Position numbers and translations under genes: made by a program. A DNA stretch of 38,465 nucleotides. It comes from Candidatus Competibacteraceae bacterium (GTDB lineage Bacteria; Pseudomonadota; Gammaproteobacteria; Competibacterales; Competibacteraceae). The notes under the pieces were generated by a model. That model was not told the origin of the DNA and searched no databases. It saw nothing but the letters and a program-made list of their open reading frames with translations. Shown here in pieces: positions 1-9,387 of the stretch (within the stretch, counting starts at the first letter, position 1; each line of letters starts with the position of its first letter). Location: the NCBI GenBank assembly GCA_027492875.1, contig JAPUDV010000130.1, positions 1 through 38,465 on the forward strand, given 5' to 3'.

Positions 1-103
1 ACTCCCGCACTGTCTTCAGAAGTTGCAGCACCTTGGCTGCGCTCACGCCGTTCTGCTGGCAGAGTTCTTCAAGAAGTTGCCGGTCTTCCGGTGGCAGGTT
101 CAT
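1..103 (-). CDS. N-terminus of a small protein, possibly the DNA-modification-system-associated small protein family (partial)
   Basis: Only the first 34 codons lie in the window; the gene continues off the left edge. The start is the ATG whose complement is at 101-103, preceded on the minus strand by a GGGAG ribosome site. The visible peptide begins MNLPPEDRQLLEELCQQNG and continues with a short amphipathic helix ending in KTVRE. It is acidic and helical, with no signal peptide. From memory it resembles small proteins annotated as 'DNA modification system-associated small protein', but I cannot confirm this without a search. The coding frame is well supported by the start, the ribosome site and the codon choice; the family call is weak. 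Confidence 0.45.
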   Translation of the reverse strand, partial: MNLPPEDRQLLEELCQQNGVSAAKVLQLLKTVRE

Positions 104-175
104 GATTCGGGACTCCCGGTGATTGATGCCTCAAAACCACATCCAGCATCTGATGCGCGGATTTGGCATGGAACG

Positions 176-184
176 ATTGTAACA
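176..184 (-). promoter_or_regulatory. Candidate extended -10 promoter for the left-edge gene
   Basis: Read on the minus strand, this is TG-T-TACAAT, an extended -10 element about 70 nt upstream of the ATG at 103. No good -35 hexamer lies at 16-18 nt. The rest of 104-238 holds no convincing gene. The call rests on the hexamer alone. Confidence 0.3.
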
Positions 185-238
185 CCAGAACCCGAATCGA
201 CAGTTCCACCATGACACTCCCGCAAGGCGCGAGGTCGC

Positions 239-1615
239 TCAATCTTTGGAACCGGCCGGACGATGCCCGGCGCTACATAACTGTCCGTTTCCTGAGACCA
301 TCACCAGTACGGCGAACAGCAGACAGGCCACCACTCCATAGCCCAGCAGCCAGGGCAGGGATGCCTGGAACACGCCTTCCTCACTCATCGGCGAGCCGGC
401 CACGCCGCGCAGCATCGCCAGCAGGCCCGCATACAACAGACCGAGCGCCCCATAACCCAGATTAAACACCAACCCCTTGAAGCTCAGCACCGTCGCCCGT
501 TGGGCGGAATCGGTGACGGCGTTGAGGTAGTGGCTGACCAGATAGCCGGTCAACAGCAGCGCGCCGTGGATCAGCGCCACCGGTACCAGTCCCAGCCCGA
601 ACGGCAGCGCCAGCGCCGCGCCGGCCAAGCCAAGCAGGCAGAGCACGGCAAGCAGCGCGAAATTGAAAGCGGGCGAACGGCGGCTCAAGACCGGCGCTAG
701 CCGGGCCAAGGCAACGCCGAGCAAGGCGATGCCGGCCCCGATCAGGCCAAAACTGGCATCCGGCAGGCCGATCAGGCGGAAATAAGTGCTGTTCAGGGTC
801 ACGAACAGCCGGGCGAGATGATCGAACAGCATCCCGCCGGCGATGATCACCCAGGCGAACGGCGTCGCCAGAATCCAGCGACCGGCGTCCAGCGTCGCGC
901 GCAGCGCCTGACCCACGGTCGCCGACAGATTGTCGGAACGGGCTGGCCGTCCATCCGGCTCCGCCATCCCCAACGCCGCCCACCATGCGCCGAGGGCGGT
1001 CGCCAGCGTCAGGTATAGCGGAAAGCGCATCGTGGTTTGCGGATCGAGCACCACGCCCCAACCTAATCCGCCCAGCAATGCTTGCAGGGCCGTCGCATCG
1101 TACACGAACGCGCCCAGCGCCAGCGCCGCCACGAACGCCAGCGAATTCCAGCGCATCAGCGTCGCCAGCACTTTTGGCCAGTCGGCCGCCCGTCCGCACG
1201 CCTTCAGGCTGTCGTAGGCCAGTGCCTCGTCGGCGCCGCTGGCCAGCGCCTCGGCCAAGCCGCTGAGAACGCGGTTGAGCAGGAACGCAGCAAAGATCAG
1301 CGAAGAATTGCCCAAAGGCACGAAGCACAGCAGGGCGATTTCCACCACCATGATCGCGCCGGCCGCCACCACCAGCGCCCGCCGCCCCACCACGTCCGCC
1401 AGCGCTCCGGATGGCACCTCGCAGCACACGATGGTCGCGGCCCAGACCGCGTTCAGCACGGCGAACTGACCGACGCTCAGGCCGAAATCGAGGAACAGCA
1501 CCGCGAAAACGGGGTAGTAGAACCGCACCCCGAACAGCAGCCGGAAGGCCAGAAACCGGCGGATGTTGGGGATGGCGAAGGGCGAGGCCGGAGCCTGCGG
1601 CGGGTTGGCGATGAT
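239..1615 (-). CDS. MFS (major facilitator) permease, start codon unresolved
   Basis: Inner-membrane transporter of the major facilitator superfamily with about twelve hydrophobic segments; the substrate cannot be read from sequence. The first helix region reads FRLLFGVRFYYPVFAVLFLD, followed by EVPSGALADVVGRRALVV, the conserved loop 2-3 signature of the superfamily. It follows manC almost directly and is probably the third gene of the ugd-manC operon. No ATG, GTG or TTG exists in frame between the manC stop and a GTG at 1528, and starting there would remove the beginning of helix 1. Homologous-looking coding sequence (NIRRFLAF) extends above that GTG. The upper coordinate uses an ATC codon as a placeholder, so the true start may be non-canonical or hidden by a sequence error. 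Confidence 0.8.
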   Translation of the reverse strand: MIANPPQAPASPFAIPNIRRFLAFRLLFGVRFYYPVFAVLFLDFGLSVGQFAVLNAVWAATIVCCEVPSGALADVVGRRALVVAAGAIMVVEIALLCFVPLGNSSLIFAAFLLNRVLSGLAEALASGADEALAYDSLKACGRAADWPKVLATLMRWNSLAFVAALALGAFVYDATALQALLGGLGWGVVLDPQTTMRFPLYLTLATALGAWWAALGMAEPDGRPARSDNLSATVGQALRATLDAGRWILATPFAWVIIAGGMLFDHLARLFVTLNSTYFRLIGLPDASFGLIGAGIALLGVALARLAPVLSRRSPAFNFALLAVLCLLGLAGAALALPFGLGLVPVALIHGALLLTGYLVSHYLNAVTDSAQRATVLSFKGLVFNLGYGALGLLYAGLLAMLRGVAGSPMSEEGVFQASLPWLLGYGVVACLLFAVLVMVSGNGQLCSAGHRPAGSKD

Positions 1616-1626
1616 GGTCGTAACGC

Positions 1627-3045
1627 CTAGCCGTTGCCGCGCCCGTACACGTCTTCGAAGCGAACGATGTCGTCCTCGCCCAGATAACTCCCCGATTGCA
1701 CCTCGATGATTTCCAGCGGGATCTTGCCGGGGTTGGTCAAGCGATGCTGGACCCCGACCGGAATGTAGGTGGACTGGTTTTCGGTCAGCAGGAACTCCTC
1801 GTCGCCCCGGCGAACGCGGGCGGTGCCGCTGACCACCACCCAGTGCTCGGTGCGGTGGTGGTGCATCTGCGAGGAAATGCAGGCGCCGGGCCGGACCATG
1901 ATGCGCTTGACCTGAAAGCGGGCGTCTAGATCGATCGAGTCGTAGCAGCCCCAGGGGCGATAGACCTTGCGGTGCATGGCGCCTTCCGGGCGATGGCTGG
2001 CCTTGAGCCGATCGACGATGCTCTTGACCTCCTGCACCCGCTCCTTGCTGGCCACCAGCACCGCATCGGCGGTCTCGACCACCACCAGATGCTCGACGCC
2101 CACGGTGGCGACCAGTCGCGAGGCGGCATCGATGTAGGAATCGTGGGTGTCGATGCTCATGATATCGCCGCGCTCGATGTTGCCGTCGGCGTCGTGCTGA
2201 CCGACCTCCCACAGCGCCGACCAGGAGCCGACGTCGTTCCAACCCACCGCCAGTGGCATGACCACCGCCTGCCCGGTTTTTTCCATCACCGCGTAGTCGA
2301 TGGAGTCCTTGGGGCAGGCGGTGAACGCTTCCGGCCCCAGCCACAGAAAATCCCGGTCGGCCTGTTCCGCCGCCAGCGCCTGCTGGCAGGCGGCCAGCAT
2401 TGCCGGGGCGAAACGCTCCAGCTCCGCCAGAAAGGCCGAGGCCCGGAACATGAACATGCCGCTGTTCCAGTAGTAATGGCCGGAATCCAGGTAGCTCTGG
2501 GCGGTGGCGGGATCGGGTTTCTCGACGAAGCGCTCCACCGCGCAAATGCCGGAGTCGTCCAGCGGCGCACCAGCCTTGATGTAGCCATAGCCGGATTCCG
2601 GAGCAGTGGGGACAATGCCGAAGGTGATCAGTCGGCCCGCCTCGGCGTGGGGCGCGACCCGCCGCACGGCGGTTTGGAAACCTGCAACATCGGCGATGAC
2701 GTGATCGGAAGGCAGCACCAGCAGGATCGGGTCGCTGCCGGCGGCTTGGACGTGCAGGGCCGCGACCGCGACCGCCGGCGCGGTGTTGCGGCCGACCGGC
2801 TCCAGCAGCACCGCCGCCGGCCGCACGCCGGCCGCACGCATCTGCTCCGCGACCATAAAGCGATGTTCCTGGTTGCAGACCACCAGCGGCGCGGCGACAT
2901 CGGCCAAACCGGCCAGCCGCAGCGCGGTGTTTTGCAGCATGGTGTTCTGGTCCACCAGCGGCAGAAACTGTTTGGGATAGGCTTCGCGCGACAGCGGCCA
3001 CAGTCGGGCGCCGCTGCCGCCGGACAGAATGACGGGGATAATCAT
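1627..3045 (-). CDS. manC: Mannose-1-phosphate guanylyltransferase / mannose-6-phosphate isomerase (bifunctional)
   Basis: A 472-residue cytoplasmic enzyme making GDP-mannose from mannose-1-phosphate and GTP. The family is bifunctional, with a C-terminal cupin that isomerises fructose-6-phosphate. The N-terminus has the nucleotidyltransferase signature [15 protein letters not shown] and [13 protein letters not shown] follows mid-domain. The C-terminal cupin begins near VYRPWGCYD and carries [10 protein letters not shown], the metal-site histidines. Length matches the type II PMI/GMP (ManC/AlgA/CpsB) family. Its ATG overlaps the stop of ugd as ATGA, so translation is probably coupled. With Ugd it supplies GDP-mannose and UDP-glucuronate for an exopolysaccharide or O-antigen whose glycosyltransferases are not in the window. 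Confidence 0.95.
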   Translation of the reverse strand: MIIPVILSGGSGARLWPLSREAYPKQFLPLVDQNTMLQNTALRLAGLADVAAPLVVCNQEHRFMVAEQMRAAGVRPAAVLLEPVGRNTAPAVAVAALHVQAAGSDPILLVLPSDHVIADVAGFQTAVRRVAPHAEAGRLITFGIVPTAPESGYGYIKAGAPLDDSGICAVERFVEKPDPATAQSYLDSGHYYWNSGMFMFRASAFLAELERFAPAMLAACQQALAAEQADRDFLWLGPEAFTACPKDSIDYAVMEKTGQAVVMPLAVGWNDVGSWSALWEVGQHDADGNIERGDIMSIDTHDSYIDAASRLVATVGVEHLVVVETADAVLVASKERVQEVKSIVDRLKASHRPEGAMHRKVYRPWGCYDSIDLDARFQVKRIMVRPGACISSQMHHHRTEHWVVVSGTARVRRGDEEFLLTENQSTYIPVGVQHRLTNPGKIPLEIIEVQSGSYLGEDDIVRFEDVYGRGNG

Positions 3046-4376
3046 GACCGTGTTTCACCGCGGCCGATGGCGTAATAGACGAAACCTTGATCGCGCAGGT
3101 CGTCGGGATCGTACAGATTGCGGCCGTCGAAGATCACCGGCTGTTTGAGCGCCTGGCGGATGGTGGTGAAGTCGGGGCTACGGAACAGGATCCACTCGGT
3201 GACGATCACCAGGGCGTCGGCGCCGGCCAGGGCATCCATCGGCTGTTCGCACAGGTGAAAATCGGGACGCTCGCCGTAAATGCGCTGGGCCTCGGGCATC
3301 GCCGCCGGATCGTAGGCGCGCACCGCGCAACCGGCATTCCACAACGCCTCCAGCAGATTGCGGCTGGGCGCCTCGCGCATGTCGTCGGTGCCCGGTTTGA
3401 ACGCCAGCCCCCAGACGGCGAAGGTCCGCCTGCGCAGCTCGCCCCGAAAGTGGCGGCGGATCTTGTCGAACAGCACGTTCTTCTGCCGCTCGTTGACCGC
3501 TTCCACCGCTTGCAGCAGCGCCGCCTCGTATCCCACCGCGCGGGCGGTGTATTCCAGGGCCTTGACGTCCTTGGGAAAGCAGCTTCCCCCGTATCCCGCG
3601 CCCGGATAAATGAAGTGATAGCCGATGCGCGGGTCCGCGCCGATGCCCACTCGTACTTTCTCAATATCCGCGCCCAGCCGCTCGGCCAGGTTGGCGATCT
3701 CGTTCATGAAGCTGATCTTGGTGGCAAGCATGGCGTTGGCGGCGTATTTGCTCAGTTCCGCCGAGCGCACGTCCATTTCGATCAGCCGGTCGCGATTGCG
3801 GTTGAACGGCGCGTACAGGTTGCGCAACTGCACGGTGGCGCGCTGGTCGTCGCTGCCGACGATGATGCGGTCGGGGCGCATGAAATCCTGGATCGCCGCG
3901 CCTTCCTTGAGAAATTCCGGATTGGAGACCACCGAGAACGGAATGTCCCGGCCGCGTTCGGCCAGCACGCCGGCGATGGTCTCGCGCACCACGTCGGCGG
4001 TGCCCACCGGCACGGTGGACTTGTTGACCACCACCCGGTATTCCTCCAGGTGCTGGCCGATGGAGCGGGCCACGGCGCGCACATGCTGCAAGTCGGCGGA
4101 ACCGTCCTCGTCGGGCGGAGTGCCGACGGCGATGAATTGGAACAGGCCATGCGCGACGCCCTCGGCCAAGTCGGTGGTGAAGCGCAGACGGCCGGCGGCG
4201 CTGTTGCGTTGCACGACGTCGTCGAGACCCGGTTCGTGGATGGGGATCTCGCCCCGTTGCAGCATCTCGACCTTGCGCGGATCGACATCCACGCACAACA
4301 CGTCGTTGCCCACTTCGGCGAAGCAAGCGCCGGTGACCAGCCCGACATAGCCGGAGCCAAAAATCGTGATTTTCAT
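3042..4376 (-). CDS. ugd: UDP-glucose 6-dehydrogenase
   Basis: A 444-residue NAD-dependent enzyme oxidising UDP-glucose to UDP-glucuronate in two steps. The N-terminal Rossmann motif is [20 protein letters not shown]. The catalytic cysteine lies in [13 protein letters not shown], and the C-terminal domain has [16 protein letters not shown] and GRNLYDP. The start is the ATG at 4376 ([12 protein letters not shown]); the open frame continues upstream, but that part does not resemble the family. It is the first gene of a minus-strand operon with manC (4-nt overlap) and the MFS permease, and is divergent from uvrD across 137 bp. Full family length, nothing unusual. Confidence 0.96.
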   Translation of the reverse strand: MKITIFGSGYVGLVTGACFAEVGNDVLCVDVDPRKVEMLQRGEIPIHEPGLDDVVQRNSAAGRLRFTTDLAEGVAHGLFQFIAVGTPPDEDGSADLQHVRAVARSIGQHLEEYRVVVNKSTVPVGTADVVRETIAGVLAERGRDIPFSVVSNPEFLKEGAAIQDFMRPDRIIVGSDDQRATVQLRNLYAPFNRNRDRLIEMDVRSAELSKYAANAMLATKISFMNEIANLAERLGADIEKVRVGIGADPRIGYHFIYPGAGYGGSCFPKDVKALEYTARAVGYEAALLQAVEAVNERQKNVLFDKIRRHFRGELRRRTFAVWGLAFKPGTDDMREAPSRNLLEALWNAGCAVRAYDPAAMPEAQRIYGERPDFHLCEQPMDALAGADALVIVTEWILFRSPDFTTIRQALKQPVIFDGRNLYDPDDLRDQGFVYYAIGRGETRS

Positions 4377-4496
4377 GCGTGAGGCACTTTCCGTAAGTTT
4401 GAAGAACGCTGATGCTTGGAGCCATCGGCAACCAGAAGGTGCCGGCATCCTAAAACAACAGGGACCGTGTAGCACAGCATAAGGATCGTTCGGTTT

Positions 4497-4505
4497 TGCT
4501 AGAAT
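4497..4505 (+). promoter_or_regulatory. Candidate extended -10 promoter of uvrD
   Basis: TG-C-TAGAAT forms an extended -10 element ending only 8 nt before the uvrD ATG at 4514. Transcription from it would start at, or within a few bases of, the ATG, giving a nearly leaderless message. I see no Shine-Dalgarno sequence before that ATG and no LexA box in this 137-bp divergent region. Confidence 0.35.
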
Positions 4506-4513
4506 CGCCGACC

Positions 4514-6703
4514 ATGGACGTTTCCTGGATACTCGACGATCTCAACGAACCCCAGCGCGCGGCGGTCACCGCGCCGCTGGGGCCCTTGCGAGTGCTGGCC
4601 GGGGCCGGCAGCGGCAAAACCCGAGTGCTGACCCGGCGCATCGCCTGGCTGCTGGCGGTGGAAAACGCCTCGCCCTGGTCGGTCCTGGCGGTGACCTTCA
4701 CCAACAAGGCCGCCGCCGAAATGCGCGGCCGGGTCGAGGAGCAGACGGACCGGGCGGTTAGCGGGCTTTGGATCGGCACCTTTCACGGTATCGCCCACCG
4801 CCTGCTGCGCCAGCACTGGCAGGAAGCCCGGCTGCCGCGCGCCTTCCAGATCCTCGACAGCGACGATCAGACCCGGTTGATGAAGCGGGTGCTGCGCGGC
4901 CTGAACCTGGACGAGAAGAAATGGCCGCCGCCACAGGCCGCCGGCTTCGTCAATCGCTGCAAGGACGAGGGCCAACGCCCGGCCGATCTGGCCGGCGACG
5001 ATCCGATCCAGCGCCAGTACCAGCGCATCTACACCGTCTACCAGCAGGAATGCGAACGCGGCGGACTGGTGGATTTCGGCGAATTGCTGCTGCGCGCTTA
5101 CGAACTGTGGCGCGACAGCCCAGACCTGCTGGCGCATTACCGCGAGCGGTTCCAGCATGTGCTGGTGGACGAATTCCAGGACACCAACACCATTCAATAT
5201 CAATGGGTGCGGCTGCTGGGCGGCGGCCGGGGCGATGTGTTCGTCGTCGGTGACGACGACCAATGCGTCTACGGCTGGAGAGGATCGAAGGTCGAGAACA
5301 TTCAACGCTTCGCCGAGGATTTTCCCGGCGCGCAAACCGTCCGGCTGGAGCAGAACTACCGTTCCACGCACAACATCCTCAAGGCCGCCAACGCCCTGAT
5401 CGCGCAAAACACCGCCCGACTGGGCAAGAACCTGTGGACCGCCGACGCCGACGGCGAACCGATCCAGCTCTACAACGCCCTCCATGAAGTGGACGAGGCG
5501 CGCTTCGTTGCCGGACGCATTCGCCAGTGGGTGGAGACGGGTGGCCGCTACCGCGACGCGGCGATTTTGTACCGCTCCAACGCCCAGTCGCGGCTGTTCG
5601 AGGAAACGCTGATCGGAATGGCGATGCCCTACCGTATCTACGGCGGGCTGCGCTTCTTCGAGCGGGCCGAGATCAAGGACGCCTTGGCTTATCTGCGGCT
5701 GGTCGCCAACCGCGACGACGATCCTTCCTTCGAGCGGGCGGTCAATACCCCGCCGCGCGGCATCGGCGAGCGTACTCTCGACTTGCTGCGCGAGGCCGCG
5801 CGTGCCCGGGGTGATTCGCTGTGGCAAGCCGCCCTGCACCTGCTGGCGAACGGCGGGCTGAACGGGCGGGCCGCCAACGCCGTGCGCGGTTTTCTGCACC
5901 TGGTCGAGACGCTGGACCACGACAGCCACGATCGGCCACTGCCCGGCCGGATGGAGCACGTCGTTATCCGCAGTGGTCTGTTGGCGATGTACGAGCAGGA
6001 CAAAGGCGACAAGGGCGAGATGCGGACCGAAAACTTGGAAGAATTGATCAAGGCCAGCGGCGATTTCACCGCCAACACCGACCCGGTCGTGGTCGGCGCC
6101 GATCCGACCGAGCCGGACTGGCTGAACGCTTTTCTCGCTCACGCCGCCCTGGAATCCGGTCAGGGCCAGGGATCGCCCGGCGAGGACTGCGTGCAACTGA
6201 TGACGCTGCACATGGCCAAGGGTCTGGAATTCCCGCTGGTGTTCCTGGTGGGGATGGAAGAAGGTTTGTTCCCGCATAGCCGCTCGCTCGCCGAAGCGCG
6301 TCAGTTGGAAGAAGAGCGGCGGTTGGCCTATGTCGGCGTCACCCGCGCCCGCCGTCAGTTGTATGTGTCCTACGCCGAGCGGCGCACCTGGTACGGTCGC
6401 GAAAACTACCCGTCCCCCTCGCGCTTCGTCGGCGAAATTCCCGAGGAACTGACTCGCGACGTGCGCGCCCGCGTCAAGCGGCCAGCGAAGATTCCGTCGC
6501 CGGCGCCCCGGACCGCCGCTGCCGGCGGGGTCACCCCCGCCGGTCTGCGGCCCCGGCAGCGGGTGCGCCACGCCCGCTTCGGTGAGGGAGTCGTGTTGGA
6601 GGTCGAAGGCGCCGGCTACCACGCCCGGGCGCGCATCGATTTTCCGGCGGTGGGCGGCGCCAAGTGGTTGGTGGTGGCCTACGCCAAGCTGGAAACGCTG
6701 TGA
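4514..6703 (+). CDS. uvrD: DNA helicase II, UvrD
   Basis: A 729-residue superfamily 1A 3'-5' helicase for nucleotide-excision and mismatch repair. The N-terminus [14 protein letters not shown] matches the UvrD start, which is why the ATG at 4514 is chosen over an in-frame candidate 18 nt upstream. Visible motifs are Walker A GAGSGKT (30-36), [17 protein letters not shown] (219-224), QNYRS (280-284), [10 protein letters not shown] (from 564) and [18 protein letters not shown]. The C-terminus has a Tudor-like tail ([12 protein letters not shown]...AKLETL), expected for UvrD/PcrA and absent from short Rep. The stop overlaps the next gene as GTGA, so the downstream ATPase is probably co-translated. 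Confidence 0.96.
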   Translation: MDVSWILDDLNEPQRAAVTAPLGPLRVLAGAGSGKTRVLTRRIAWLLAVENASPWSVLAVTFTNKAAAEMRGRVEEQTDRAVSGLWIGTFHGIAHRLLRQHWQEARLPRAFQILDSDDQTRLMKRVLRGLNLDEKKWPPPQAAGFVNRCKDEGQRPADLAGDDPIQRQYQRIYTVYQQECERGGLVDFGELLLRAYELWRDSPDLLAHYRERFQHVLVDEFQDTNTIQYQWVRLLGGGRGDVFVVGDDDQCVYGWRGSKVENIQRFAEDFPGAQTVRLEQNYRSTHNILKAANALIAQNTARLGKNLWTADADGEPIQLYNALHEVDEARFVAGRIRQWVETGGRYRDAAILYRSNAQSRLFEETLIGMAMPYRIYGGLRFFERAEIKDALAYLRLVANRDDDPSFERAVNTPPRGIGERTLDLLREAARARGDSLWQAALHLLANGGLNGRAANAVRGFLHLVETLDHDSHDRPLPGRMEHVVIRSGLLAMYEQDKGDKGEMRTENLEELIKASGDFTANTDPVVVGADPTEPDWLNAFLAHAALESGQGQGSPGEDCVQLMTLHMAKGLEFPLVFLVGMEEGLFPHSRSLAEARQLEEERRLAYVGVTRARRQLYVSYAERRTWYGRENYPSPSRFVGEIPEELTRDVRARVKRPAKIPSPAPRTAAAGGVTPAGLRPRQRVRHARFGEGVVLEVEGAGYHARARIDFPAVGGAKWLVVAYAKLETL

Positions 6704-8553
6704 GTCCACCGGATTTTACCGCGCCGGCGCTCCGCCCCGCCCCGAACGCCGATCCTCGTTCGGGTCCGTCGGCCCGGCCGCGCGTCTCGCCGCACCGGCT
6801 GAGTCTCAAGGAAGTGCTCGACGAGCTGGTGGCCGATGGGCTGGTGGCCAAGACGGATGCCGACCGAGCCGGGCTGGGCGTCCGGCCGGAGGGCAGCCAG
6901 TTGCATCCGCTGGTGGTGATCGCCAACAAGCAATTGCGCCAGATTCAGCCGCCGCATCGGGTGCTGAGCCTGGAACTGCTGACCGAGTGGCTGGCCGGCA
7001 AGGTCGGGCTCCCGTACCTGCGCATCGATCCCCTCAAACTGGACATCGCCGCAGTCGAGCGGCTGCTGCCGTTCGTGTCCTACGAGTACGCCGCCCGCTA
7101 TCAGATCCTGCCGGTCGCGGTGGACGCGAACCGGGTGGTGTTCGCCACCACCGAGCCCCATCTGACCGAGTGGCAGGATATCCTGCGGCAGACCCTGCGC
7201 AAGGAGATCGAGCGGGTCATCGCCAGCCCGCTGGATATCAATCGCTATCAGATGGAGTTCTACGGCGTGTCGCGCTCGGTACGGGGCGCGATGCAGGGGT
7301 CGATGGAGCCAACCTCGGGTATCCTCAATTTCGAGCAGTTGCTGGAACTGGGGCGGCGCGGCGAGCTGAGCGCCGACGAGCGGCCGATCGTGCAGATCGT
7401 GGACTGGCTGTTGCAATACGCCTTCGCCCAGCGCGCCAGCGACATTCATCTGGAGCCGCGCCGCGAGCAGGGCCAGATCCGCTTTCGCATCGACGGCGTG
7501 CTGAATGCGATCTATCAGCTGCCGCCGGTGGTGATGAGCGCGGTCACCAGTCGTATCAAGATTCTGGGGCGGATGGACGTGGCCGAAAAGCGCCGCCCGC
7601 AGGATGGCCGCCTCAAGACCCGCACTCCGGCCGGCCGGGAGGTCGAACTGCGGCTGTCCACCATGCCCACCGCCTTCGGCGAGAAGTGCGTGCTGCGGAT
7701 TTTCGATCCGGACACCGTGACCAAGGGTTTCGGCGAGCTGGGCTTCGCCCCGGCCGAAGAGGCGGTGTGGCGCAAGATGATCGCTCGGCCGCACGGTATC
7801 GTGCTGGTCACCGGCCCGACCGGCTCCGGCAAGACCACCACCCTGTACACCACGCTCAAGCAGTTGGCAGTTCCGGAAGTCAACATCTGCACGGTCGAGG
7901 ATCCGATCGAAATGATCGTGCCGGAACTCAACCAGATGCAGGTGCAACCGGCCATCGATCTGACCTTCGAACAAGGCATTCGCACCCTGCTGCGGCAAGA
8001 CCCCGACATCATCATGGTCGGCGAAATCCGCGACCTGGAAGCCGCGCAGATGGCGGTGCAGGCGGCGCTGACCGGACATCTGGTGCTGTCCACCCTGCAC
8101 ACCAACGACGCCGTTTCGGCGGTGACCCGTCTGCTCGATCTGGGCGTGCCGTATTACCTGATTCAAAACGTGTTGATCGGAGTCATGGCGCAACGGCTGG
8201 TGCGCACGCTCTGCCCGCACTGCAAGACGATGGGCCAGATCGAGGATGGATTGTGGGAGGCGCTGGTCCGGCCCTGGCCGCTGCCGAAACCCGCCGCCGT
8301 CGGCGTGCCGCAAGGCTGTCCGGAATGCCGTAAGACCGGTTATTTGGGCCGCGTGGGTTTGTACGAACTGCTGATGGTGACGCCGGAGCTGCGCCGATTG
8401 TTTCGAACGGAAACAGACGAGGCAGCCATACGGCGCAGCGCCTTCGAACAGGGCATGCGCCCGCTGCGGGTCAGCGCCGCCTGTCAGATCGCCGCCGGTT
8501 TGACCACCTTCGAAGAGATCATGCAGGTGCTGCCCCCCCTGGATGAAGGATAG
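6700..8553 (+). CDS. GspE/PilB-family secretion or pilus assembly ATPase (orphan)
   Basis: A 617-residue hexameric AAA-type ATPase of the type II secretion/type IV pilus family, acting at the inner face of the cytoplasmic membrane. An N-terminal MshEN/T2SSE-N-type domain (about 30-190) precedes the motor. Walker A GPTGSGKT is at 372-379, the Asp-box/Walker B region DIIMVGEIRD at 436-445, and a zinc tetracysteine site is formed by CPHC (505-508) and CPEC (540-543). The start is a GTG that overlaps the uvrD stop (GTGA). No GspF/PilC, prepilin or peptidase genes lie nearby, so the partner complex must be elsewhere. I cannot tell whether it drives type II secretion, a pilus or an MSHA-like system. 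Confidence 0.88.
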   Translation: MSPPDFTAPALRPAPNADPRSGPSARPRVSPHRLSLKEVLDELVADGLVAKTDADRAGLGVRPEGSQLHPLVVIANKQLRQIQPPHRVLSLELLTEWLAGKVGLPYLRIDPLKLDIAAVERLLPFVSYEYAARYQILPVAVDANRVVFATTEPHLTEWQDILRQTLRKEIERVIASPLDINRYQMEFYGVSRSVRGAMQGSMEPTSGILNFEQLLELGRRGELSADERPIVQIVDWLLQYAFAQRASDIHLEPRREQGQIRFRIDGVLNAIYQLPPVVMSAVTSRIKILGRMDVAEKRRPQDGRLKTRTPAGREVELRLSTMPTAFGEKCVLRIFDPDTVTKGFGELGFAPAEEAVWRKMIARPHGIVLVTGPTGSGKTTTLYTTLKQLAVPEVNICTVEDPIEMIVPELNQMQVQPAIDLTFEQGIRTLLRQDPDIIMVGEIRDLEAAQMAVQAALTGHLVLSTLHTNDAVSAVTRLLDLGVPYYLIQNVLIGVMAQRLVRTLCPHCKTMGQIEDGLWEALVRPWPLPKPAAVGVPQGCPECRKTGYLGRVGLYELLMVTPELRRLFRTETDEAAIRRSAFEQGMRPLRVSAACQIAAGLTTFEEIMQVLPPLDEG

Positions 8554-8554
8554 G

Positions 8555-8566
8555 AAAACCGGTTTT
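8555..8566. other. 12-bp perfect palindrome after the ATPase stop
   Basis: AAAACCGGTTTT starts one base after the TAG that ends the GspE-type gene. It has no loop or T-run, so it is not a typical terminator; it could be a protein-binding site ahead of the porin promoter, or chance. Confidence 0.3.
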
Positions 8567-8590
8567 GACTGGATTGACGCACCTCATTTT

Positions 8591-8620
8591 TTGACGAAAG
8601 TGTTGCGAATGGAACACAAT
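8591..8620 (+). promoter_or_regulatory. Candidate sigma-70-type promoter for the OmpW-like gene
   Basis: TTGACG (8591-8596) and CACAAT (8615-8620) are separated by 18 nt. This leaves about 65 nt of leader before the ATG at 8690, which has a CAGGAA ribosome site. It lies in an AT-richer stretch than its surroundings. Confidence 0.4.
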
Positions 8621-8689
8621 AACTTTGCTGCAATACGGTTTTTAGTTCACCATCCACATACTCAATCGAATAACTACAGGAAATGCATC

Positions 8690-9328
8690 ATGTCTTCGAA
8701 ACTGGTTAAAAGCGCGGTGGCGGCGGCCCTGGCGGGCGCTTTTCTAGCGGGTGCGACGGCGCGGGCCTATGAGGCGGGCGACTGGCTGGCTCGAGTCGGT
8801 GCCTGGGGGGTATTTCCTAAATCAGACAACTTGACCGGTGTCCTGGGCCAGCCCGGCGTCGATCTCAACGTGGACGACGGCTATAGTCTTGGTTTGAACT
8901 TCACCTACATGGTGAACCCCAACATCGGCGTGGAGTTGCTCCTCGCCCTGCCGTTCAAGCACGACTTGGAGCTGACGGGCGCCGGTAAGGTGGCCAATAC
9001 TTTTCAGTTGCCCCCGACGCTTTTCGTGCAGTATCACTTCATGCCGACCAGCAACATCCGCCCGTATGCCGGCATCGGTCTGAACTACACCTTTTTCTGG
9101 AATGAAAAGACTACCGGCGCTCTGTCCGGCACCAGCCTCAAACTGGACCCTTCCTGGGGTCTGGCGGGGGAATTGGGCGTCGATATCGACGTGGCGCCAA
9201 ACTGGTTCATGAACGGCGTCGTCGGCTATATGGACATCGATACCAAGGCCAAGCTGAATGGGGTCAGCCTCGGTACCGTTGCCATCGATCCCTGGGTGGT
9301 CGGCATTAACATCGGTACCCGTTTCTAA
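8690..9328 (+). CDS. ompW: OmpW-family outer membrane beta-barrel protein
   Basis: A 212-residue precursor of a small eight-stranded outer-membrane barrel. A signal peptide of about 26 residues is visible (MSSKLVKSAVAAALAGAF, then LAGATARA before YEAGDW). OmpW hallmarks are the start WLARVGAWGVFP, NFTYMVNPNIGVELLLALPF, LPPTLFVQYHF, IRPYAGIGLNYTFFW and the terminal aromatic INIGTRF used for barrel assembly. The start is chosen by the signal peptide and ribosome site; a longer frame upstream is not credible. OmpW proteins are linked to small hydrophobic molecule uptake and stress responses. It stands alone, with a hairpin between it and the convergent metallochaperone gene. Confidence 0.92.
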   Translation: MSSKLVKSAVAAALAGAFLAGATARAYEAGDWLARVGAWGVFPKSDNLTGVLGQPGVDLNVDDGYSLGLNFTYMVNPNIGVELLLALPFKHDLELTGAGKVANTFQLPPTLFVQYHFMPTSNIRPYAGIGLNYTFFWNEKTTGALSGTSLKLDPSWGLAGELGVDIDVAPNWFMNGVVGYMDIDTKAKLNGVSLGTVAIDPWVVGINIGTRF

Positions 9329-9343
9329 TCGCGAACCCCTATT

Positions 9344-9380
9344 GCGGCGGCGGGAGAGGTGGCGTCTCCTCCGGCCGCCG
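9344..9380. terminator. GC-rich hairpin between convergent genes, possible bidirectional terminator
   Basis: GGCGGCGGGAGA and TCTCC(T)CCGGCCGCC can pair around a short loop between the ompW stop and the stop of the metal-binding protein gene. No T-run follows on either strand, so any termination would not be of the classic intrinsic type. Confidence 0.4.
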
Positions 9381-9387
9381 AGTTCGT

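Noticed and set aside
239-3058. A very long open frame (939 codons) covering both the MFS permease and manC on the minus strand
   Set aside because: Only the lower part (below about 1625) reads as a permease. The upper part is an Arg/Gly-rich shadow of manC, which is a complete, recognisable gene in another frame.
4499-6709. A 736-codon antisense frame opposite uvrD
   Set aside because: It mirrors the helicase codons, shows no domain or ribosome site, and is explained by high G+C content. The same holds for long antisense frames opposite ugd (3087-4382), the GspE-type gene (6679-8313) and mfd (27759-29198).
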